Assembly (NCBI GenBank): GCA_003162495.1 | Contig: PMOF01000264.1 | Location: forward strand, 2,618 to 13,503 | Direction: 5' to 3' | DNA from: Acidobacteriaceae bacterium | GTDB lineage: Bacteria > Acidobacteriota > Terriglobia > Terriglobales > Acidobacteriaceae | DNA: 10,886 nucleotides | Part shown: positions 6,703 through 10,886 of the stretch, piece by piece | Position numbering within the stretch: position 1 is the stretch's first letter | Layout of the letters: every line of letters starts with the position of its first letter | Program-made: the position numbers and the translations under genes | The notes under the pieces: model-generated | Database searches by the model: none | What the model was told of the DNA's origin: nothing | The model's input: only the letters and a program-made list of their open reading frames with translations

Positions 6703-8058
6703 TCAGTGAACAGTACTTGGAGTTCGGGTTTGTCTTTTGAGGCTGCGCGCGAGTAGAAACATCATGCCTGCGGCGGCGACGGCGGGCAGCAAGAGTCCAC
6801 GCAGTCCCGTCTGATCGCTGCCCGTGAAATCTTTCATGCGCCCCATCCAATAGGGGCCGACAAAGCCGCCAAACATGGTGATGGTGTTCATGGCGGCAAT
6901 GCCTGCGGCCGCGGCTTTCCCGGCAAGAAACTGGGTGGGAACCGAACAGGCCGGTCCCAGAATTGCGTAGAACGCGATGAAACTGACCGCCAGCGAAGTA
7001 ACCACCAACCACGGAACCCGTGTATAGCTGGCAACGAGATAACCTAAGCCTATGACGAGGCAGGGGACAATGCAATGCAGTGCGCGTTCGCCGGTTCGGT
7101 CGGAGTGGGATGCGTTGAGCAGCATCGCGGCCGCTCCTGCCAGGCCGAGGCTCGCCACCAGGAAGCCGACATCGGTCACGCTCCATCCGGTAGCGTGCTG
7201 CAGAATGGCGGGCGCGGAGAAACTGTAAGCGTAGTTGCAGGTAAGAGCGAAGAAAAAGAACAGGCCGATCATCCACACTTTAGGTGAAAGCAGAGCTTGC
7301 AGGACGCCTGCTTCGTGGCCGAGGTGAGCCTCTTTGGAGTCAGCATCGAGCTGGCTTTGCAGCCACGCTTTTTCCTCCGCGGTGAGCCATGTGGCTTTGG
7401 CGGGACCGTCGGGGAGCATCTTCAAAATGACAAGACTGAACAGGGCGGCAGGCAAACCTTCCACGAGAAACAGCCACTGCCAGCCGGCAAGGCCGAGTTT
7501 GCCGCCCAGGCCCAGAAGACCTCCTGCGACCGCACCCATGAGCGTGGAACTGAGGGGACTGGCGACATAAAAGCGGCTGATTGCGCGCGCTCTCATGCGG
7601 GTTGGAAACCAAAGCGTGAGGTAATAGAGGACGCCGGGGAAAAAGCCGGCTTCTGCGACACCCAGGCAAAAGCGCAGGACATCGAACTGGAGAGGTGTGC
7701 GCACGAACATCATGGCCGCGGCCAGCAGCCCCCAGGTCAACATGATGCGCGCCATCCAGCGGCGGGCGCCGAAGCGCAGCAAAAGCAGATTCGATGGCAC
7801 CTCGAAAAGTGCATAGCCGATGAAAAACATGCCGGCTCCGAAGCCATAGACCGACGCGCTGAAATGCAGATCGCGGTTCATCTGCAGCGAGGCGAAGCTG
7901 ACGTTGATGCGATCGATGAAGGCCAGGCCATAGCCCACGCCGATCACCGGAAGCAGGCGCAATGCAGCTTTCCGCTGGGCAGATTTTCCAATCGCATCGG
8001 TGCGCGCGTCGCGAGCGTCAAAGGCGGATTCGGCGAGCGCTTCGACAGGCGGAGCCAT
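6703..8058 (-). CDS. MFS transporter, anion:cation symporter (ACS) family-like
   Basis: The 451-residue protein has about 12 hydrophobic segments in two groups of six with a long central loop (about 214-252), the MFS layout. Family signs are DRINVSFASLQM (49-60) at the first helix end, the helix 2/3 region with RFGARRWM (95-102) as the loop 2-3 motif, FCLGVAEAGFFPGVLYY (130-146), and NASHSDRTGERALH (315-328) in the matching loop of the second half. These resemble ACS transporters of organic anions such as tartrate, phthalate or hexuronates, which work with protons or sodium ions. The substrate cannot be read from sequence. The start is ATG at 8058, with GAGG 9 nt upstream; an in-frame GTG at 8064 is only 3 nt from it. 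No catabolic neighbour hints at a substrate. The gene converges on fabG across 38 bp. Confidence 0.88.
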   Translation of the reverse strand: MAPPVEALAESAFDARDARTDAIGKSAQRKAALRLLPVIGVGYGLAFIDRINVSFASLQMNRDLHFSASVYGFGAGMFFIGYALFEVPSNLLLLRFGARRWMARIMLTWGLLAAAMMFVRTPLQFDVLRFCLGVAEAGFFPGVLYYLTLWFPTRMRARAISRFYVASPLSSTLMGAVAGGLLGLGGKLGLAGWQWLFLVEGLPAALFSLVILKMLPDGPAKATWLTAEEKAWLQSQLDADSKEAHLGHEAGVLQALLSPKVWMIGLFFFFALTCNYAYSFSAPAILQHATGWSVTDVGFLVASLGLAGAAAMLLNASHSDRTGERALHCIVPCLVIGLGYLVASYTRVPWLVVTSLAVSFIAFYAILGPACSVPTQFLAGKAAAAGIAAMNTITMFGGFVGPYWMGRMKDFTGSDQTGLRGLLLPAVAAAGMMFLLARSLKRQTRTPSTVH

Positions 8059-8067
8059 GGGCACTTA

Positions 8068-8071
8068 CCTC
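8068..8071 (-). promoter_or_regulatory. Ribosome binding site deciding the MFS start
   Basis: On the minus strand GCGAGGT puts GAGG 9 nt before ATG at 8058 and only 3 nt before GTG at 8064. The ATG is therefore the likelier start. Confidence 0.55.
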
Positions 8072-8153
8072 GCATGGGCTGCAGATGGAACCAAGGAAAT
8101 CAGGGGAATGGAGCTGCAACGGGGTATGGAGAATGTACCACAGGGGTCAAAGA

Positions 8154-8213
8154 TTCCGGGATCAGGGAACGGGGAATAGAGGTTTCCCGGATGGTGACTC
8201 CGAGAGCCGGGAA
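8154..8213. repeat. Second heptad-like cluster inside CCGGGA inverted repeats, downstream of the DUF5666 gene
   Basis: The gap between the MFS and DUF5666 genes holds TCAGGGAACGGGGAATAGA (about 8162-8180), related to the heptads at 6669-6694. It lies between CCGGGA (8156-8161) and TCCCGG (8185-8190). A perfect 7-bp inverted repeat, TTCCCGG (8184-8190) and CCGGGAA (8207-8213), begins 12 bp past the DUF5666 stop. The 16-nt spacer holds a small CTC-N3-GAG stem. No T-tract follows on the minus strand, so this is a processing, pause or Rho-type 3' end at best. Confidence 0.45.
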
Positions 8214-8224
8214 TGTTGATTGCT

Positions 8225-8989
8225 TTATTGGGGCGGGATGTTGCGAGGCGCGGCGGCTGTTCCTTCGGGAGGGCGGCTCATGGCCACGACGGATGTTGCT
8301 ACAAATATTCCGTCCTTGACGGCGCCCTCCACGCGGACCGTGTCGCCCACCTGGATATCGGCCAGGGTGATGGGTTCGCGGCGTTTGCGGAAGGTAGTGT
8401 TTTCGTCGGCGGCGAAGCTATGGGCTGTGTGGTCGTTGATGCCCAGCAGGGTGACCTTGACGCCGTCGATGGCCGTGACCTTGCCGGCCAGCCAGGTCTT
8501 GCCGTAGTTGGCCTGCATGGCGTGCATTTGTTTGGCGCGCTCAGGGTCGATTTGCATGATGAAGACCGCGCCCACGGACTTGGCCGCGGCATCAACCTCG
8601 CCGCTCGCGGCAATGGCGTCGCCCGCCTTGATGTCAGCGGACTTGATGGGCTGCGGAGGGTTGCCGCCTTCAGGCCCTTGGCCACGGCGCTGGGCTGATT
8701 GCCTGAGGATGCGGGTGTTGACGCTGAAGTGGACGGTGTAGGTTTCGCCGTCGTCGGTCCTAATCGCGTAGTGATCGGGGGCGACTTCGGTGACCGTTCC
8801 GAGAACGCCACGACCCATGCCCATGCCGAATCCGCCGCCGCGTCCGCCGCGCGGGCCCTGGTCCGGTTCCTGATCCTGCAAGCCGCCGGCGCCCGGGGTA
8901 GTTGGCGGAGCCAATGGCGCATTCTGTGCGGAGGCCTCCGCGGTGAATGCGAGGATCAAGACGATTGCCAACAGAAGGCGAAGTTTCAT
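8225..8989 (-). CDS. Secreted protein with two DUF5666-like domains
   Basis: The 254-residue protein starts with a signal peptide (LRLLLAIVLILAF) and a probable cut after ASA at residue 21. A Pro/Gly-rich linker of about 40 residues follows, including GGRGGGFGMGMGRG (48-61). Two beta domains come next, at about 62-146 (GVLGTVTEVAPDHYAIRTDD) and 166-236 (WLAGKVTAIDGVKVTLLG). Each has the DUF5666 layout: a start like G-V-T-x-V, a hydrophobic/charged strand, 'Tx(F/I)', then IKAGDAIAASGEV or IQVGDTVRVEGAV. The domains resemble those in the lipoprotein at 3858-5288. Function of the family is unknown; it is expected to act outside the cytoplasm. ATG at 8989 is supported by GGAG 5 nt upstream. The TAA is followed by a CCGGGAA hairpin. 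Confidence 0.8.
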   Translation of the reverse strand: MKLRLLLAIVLILAFTAEASAQNAPLAPPTTPGAGGLQDQEPDQGPRGGRGGGFGMGMGRGVLGTVTEVAPDHYAIRTDDGETYTVHFSVNTRILRQSAQRRGQGPEGGNPPQPIKSADIKAGDAIAASGEVDAAAKSVGAVFIMQIDPERAKQMHAMQANYGKTWLAGKVTAIDGVKVTLLGINDHTAHSFAADENTTFRKRREPITLADIQVGDTVRVEGAVKDGIFVATSVVAMSRPPEGTAAAPRNIPPQ

Positions 8990-9121
8990 GGCGGCTCCGA
9001 GAACGACGGGATACAGAAGAACATGCTAGGGGAAAGCATCCCTCATTAAATAGACGTTGAAGACCGTTCTGGAGACGACGGTATCAGGACAGGTTGCTGT
9101 CGGGAAACGTCCTGGCGCGCG

Positions 9122-9961
9122 TTACTGATTGCGCTGTGCGGCGAGCAACTGCTCGAACGCGGGGATGCCGCGGAGGCTCGCGAACTCGCTGTCGGCCTCG
9201 ATCTTCTTGGGGTTGGTGAATCCCTCGTTGAGGGCCATGCGGAGGTACTCGATGGCGCAGTCATTCATGCCGGCGCGAACACAACCGCGGGCCATGTAAT
9301 AGTTCATCGCACCGCGCTCCTGCACCGAGGCCGGGTTTTCGACGCGGGGGTTTGTGTTGCTCTTGAAGATATTCGGATCGATGGTCAGCGCGGTCTTGTA
9401 GACTTCCCAGCCCTTCTTGTACTTATGCTGAGCCAGCAGGCTGGTGCCGAGATTCTTATAGATCATGGCGGAGCTGGGATCGATTTTGACTGCCTTGCGA
9501 TACATGCGCTCCGCGTCGCCATATTCTTTGAGCGAATCGTAGACCGTGCCGAGATTGTTGAGGACGCGGGGATTCTTTGAATCGAGTCTCAAAGACATTC
9601 TGTAGCAACGGGAGGCCGATTCCAGATCGAACATCATCTGGTAGGCGATGCCCATTTTGTTCCAGACTTCGGCGGAGTCGCGCGGCGCCTTCTTGTAAGC
9701 CTCGATGGCGGCCTGATAGCGCTGATGCCCGAAGAGTGAGTCGCCGACCTGCTCAGGGGTCGGCTTGTATGGCGGAGCTGTGGTGACCGGTTGCGCAGAC
9801 GGTTCGGCGGCGGCGGCCTTGTCAGTTGCCTCCGAGGATGCAGGTGTGGATGCAGGGATTGCGGGCTGGACGGGAGATTGCGCAAAGGCCGGGAATTCCG
9901 TCACGAGGGATGCCAGGGCGACGATGGCCGGCAGCCAGAACTGCCGATTGAGTCTGCACAT
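9122..9961 (-). CDS. Periplasmic or secreted TPR protein, complete paralogue
   Basis: The 279-residue protein has a signal peptide (hydrophobic core WLPAIVALASLV, probable cut after AFA at residue 27), then a Ala/Pro/Thr-rich linker to about 66. Four or so TPR-like helix pairs follow. The clearest are at 98-131 (VWNKMGIAYQMMFDLESASR), 132-165 (LNNLGTVYDSLKEYGDAER) and 166-197 (YKNLGTSLLAQHKYKKGWE). The C-terminal part is distinctive: a conserved NYYMARGCVRAGMNDCAIEY (220-239) repeat and a tail GFTNPKKIEADSEFASLRG (247-265). TPRs bind proteins, so a scaffold role in the periplasm is likely, but the partner is unknown. The start is ATG at 9961, with AGGAGG 4 nt upstream; an ATG 12 codons further up has no such site. 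It sits downstream of a close copy at 10190-10886. Confidence 0.82.
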   Translation of the reverse strand: MCRLNRQFWLPAIVALASLVTEFPAFAQSPVQPAIPASTPASSEATDKAAAAEPSAQPVTTAPPYKPTPEQVGDSLFGHQRYQAAIEAYKKAPRDSAEVWNKMGIAYQMMFDLESASRCYRMSLRLDSKNPRVLNNLGTVYDSLKEYGDAERMYRKAVKIDPSSAMIYKNLGTSLLAQHKYKKGWEVYKTALTIDPNIFKSNTNPRVENPASVQERGAMNYYMARGCVRAGMNDCAIEYLRMALNEGFTNPKKIEADSEFASLRGIPAFEQLLAAQRNQ

Positions 9962-9965
9962 ATTC

Positions 9966-9971
9966 CCTCCT
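9966..9971 (-). promoter_or_regulatory. Strong ribosome binding site AGGAGG of the TPR gene
   Basis: AGGAGG on the minus strand, 4 nt before ATG at 9961. It fixes the start of the complete TPR protein and excludes the in-frame ATG at 9997. Confidence 0.8.
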
Positions 9972-10099
9972 GGAGAAGGAATCTGGTGCTCATGCATTCA
10001 GGCAACTGCCGGATGCACTTTTTTATCCTACGTATCGATTAGAACACCAAACCAGCAAAAGTGACCAAGCGAAATTGGCCGTTTTTAGAGTGGTCGGAC

Positions 10100-10118
10100 A
10101 AAAAGACCAAAAGTGGTC
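10100..10118 (-). terminator. Weak intrinsic terminator after the upstream TPR gene
   Basis: On the minus strand GACCA-CTTT-TGGTC (10118-10105) is followed by five T (complement of AAAAA at 10104-10100). The stem is only 5 bp, so efficiency is doubtful. It lies about 70 bp beyond the stop of the TPR gene ending at 10190, and orientation fits. Confidence 0.4.
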
Positions 10119-10189
10119 CGGTCCGGCGCACAGGCTTGGCGGTGCAGCAAGCAGAGTTTTCTGGCCCGGAATTGCTGTAGTGACTATCG

Positions 10190-10886
10190 TTAGGGGGCGC
10201 TCTGTTCGGCGAGCAGTTGCTCGAAGCCCGAGACACCGTGAAGGCTGGCGAACTCGCTGTCGGCGACGATCTTCCTGGGATTGGTGAAACCCTCGTCGAG
10301 GGCCCTGCGCAGATAATTGATGGCCAGGCCGTTTTGGCCGGCGCGAACGCAACCCCTGGCCATGTAGTAATTCACGGCTCCTCGATCCTGACCGTTGATT
10401 GGATTGCCGACGCGAAGGCTGAGAGTGTCGTCGAAGACATGCCGGTCGAGGAGCAGCGCGGCCTGATAACTTTCCCAGCCTTCCTGGTACTTATGCTGCG
10501 CCAGCAGATCGGTGCCTAGATTCTTGTGGATGATGGCCGAGCCGGGCTCGATGATGAGCGCTTTGCGGTACATTCGCTCGGCGCTCGCGTATTGCTTGCT
10601 TGAGGCGTAGAGGGTTCCCAGGTTGTTAAGAGCCTTGGCGTTTTTGCTATCCAGCTTCAAAGCCTCCTTGAAGCAGCGGGCAGCATCCTCAAGGTTGAAC
10701 ATCATCTCGTCTGCAATGCCCATTTTGTTCCAGAGGCGGGAGGTTGGAGCAGCTTTGCTGTAGGCCTCGCGGGCGGCCTGGTAGCGCTGGTGCAGCATCA
10801 GCGCGTCGCCAACGTCTTCGGGACCGATTTGAAAAACCGGCGCGACCGCCACGAACGGGGCTTGCGATGTTTCAGCCAGCAGCGGG
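10190..10886 (-). CDS. TPR protein paralogue, N-terminus beyond right edge
   Basis: The frame is open to the window end, giving 231 visible residues; no in-window start is needed. A GTG at 10852 could be read as a start, but the frame continues upstream through PLLAETSQAPF, which looks like a linker after a signal peptide, as in the neighbour. The TPR region matches the downstream paralogue closely: HQRYQAA-EAY, LWNKMGIADEMMF, LDSKNAKALNNLGTLYAS, AERMYRKALIIEP, HKNLGTDLLAQHKY, then the same NYYMARGCVRAGQNGLAINY and DEGFTNPRKIVADSEFASLHG blocks to the C-terminus. By eye the shared part is roughly 60% identical. This is a tandem gene duplication. The gap between them (9962-10189) is long enough for its own promoter. 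Confidence 0.82.
   Translation of the reverse strand, partial: PLLAETSQAPFVAVAPVFQIGPEDVGDALMLHQRYQAAREAYSKAAPTSRLWNKMGIADEMMFNLEDAARCFKEALKLDSKNAKALNNLGTLYASSKQYASAERMYRKALIIEPGSAIIHKNLGTDLLAQHKYQEGWESYQAALLLDRHVFDDTLSLRVGNPINGQDRGAVNYYMARGCVRAGQNGLAINYLRRALDEGFTNPRKIVADSEFASLHGVSGFEQLLAEQSAP

Larger units (their letters stand above)
9962..10189. other. Gap between the two TPR paralogues
   Basis: No gene is seen in these 228 bp. It must contain the promoter of the downstream TPR gene and the 3' end of the upstream one. The weak terminator described at 10100-10118 lies in it. An AT-rich patch with seven T (10018-10024) lies roughly 60 bp from the ATG at 9961; promoter elements there cannot be placed reliably. 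Confidence 0.4.

Noticed and set aside
7297..8319. Long plus-strand open frame (340 codons) opposite the MFS transporter gene
   Set aside because: It is an antisense shadow of a clearly homologous membrane transporter, is hydrophilic and family-free, and runs across the MFS start into the neighbour.
9063..9114. Hairpins ACCGT-N10-ACGGT and CAGGAC-N18-GTCCTG after the complete TPR gene as a terminator
   Set aside because: Stems are short with long loops and no T-tract follows on the minus strand.
1..10886. CRISPR array, tRNA, rRNA, IS element, toxin-antitoxin or phage genes
   Set aside because: None seen on reading both strands: no regularly spaced repeats, no transposase or integrase motifs, and all coding space is taken by housekeeping or envelope-type genes.

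Overview
The window is a GC-rich bacterial chromosome segment of ordinary gene content. It most resembles an Acidobacteriota genome (Terriglobia type). This rests on a duplicated-domain ThyX-like protein of about 530 residues, secreted or lipid-anchored proteins with DUF4382 and DUF5666-type beta domains, small TPR proteins with signal peptides, and heptameric CAGGGAA-type repeats between genes. The placement is an inference from gene families, since no rRNA is present. I see no phage, IS element, CRISPR array, tRNA or defence locus.

Left part (1-3463). A membrane-anchored AsmA/DUF748-like protein runs off the left edge on the minus strand; its stop codon lies outside the window. Next is a minus-strand ThyX-like gene, then a divergent plus-strand DUF2071 (YqjF-like) gene. 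About 122 bp separate the two start codons.

Middle (3464-6664). A 394-bp gene-free stretch begins AT-rich and then holds several small stem-loops. It precedes a secreted lipoprotein with an N-terminal DUF4382 domain and DUF5666-like beta repeats, which ends at a clear intrinsic terminator. A small cysteine-rich GDCCVxC-family protein lies on the minus strand and starts with GTG. Divergent from it is a complete FabG-type short-chain reductase with a good -10 box.

Right part (6665-10886). Genes here are all on the minus strand. In transcription order they are: a TPR protein cut by the right edge, a closely related complete TPR protein with a signal peptide, a secreted Gly-rich protein with two DUF5666-like domains, and an MFS transporter of the anion:cation symporter (ACS) type. 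Gaps of 130-230 bp make separate transcription units more likely than one tight operon.

No single pathway links the genes. The items most worth a second look are the internally duplicated ThyX-like protein whose signature residues are divided between its two halves, the tandem TPR paralogues, the Cys-rich GDCCVxC protein, the structured leader before the DUF4382 lipoprotein, and the heptad repeats on both sides of the transporter gene.
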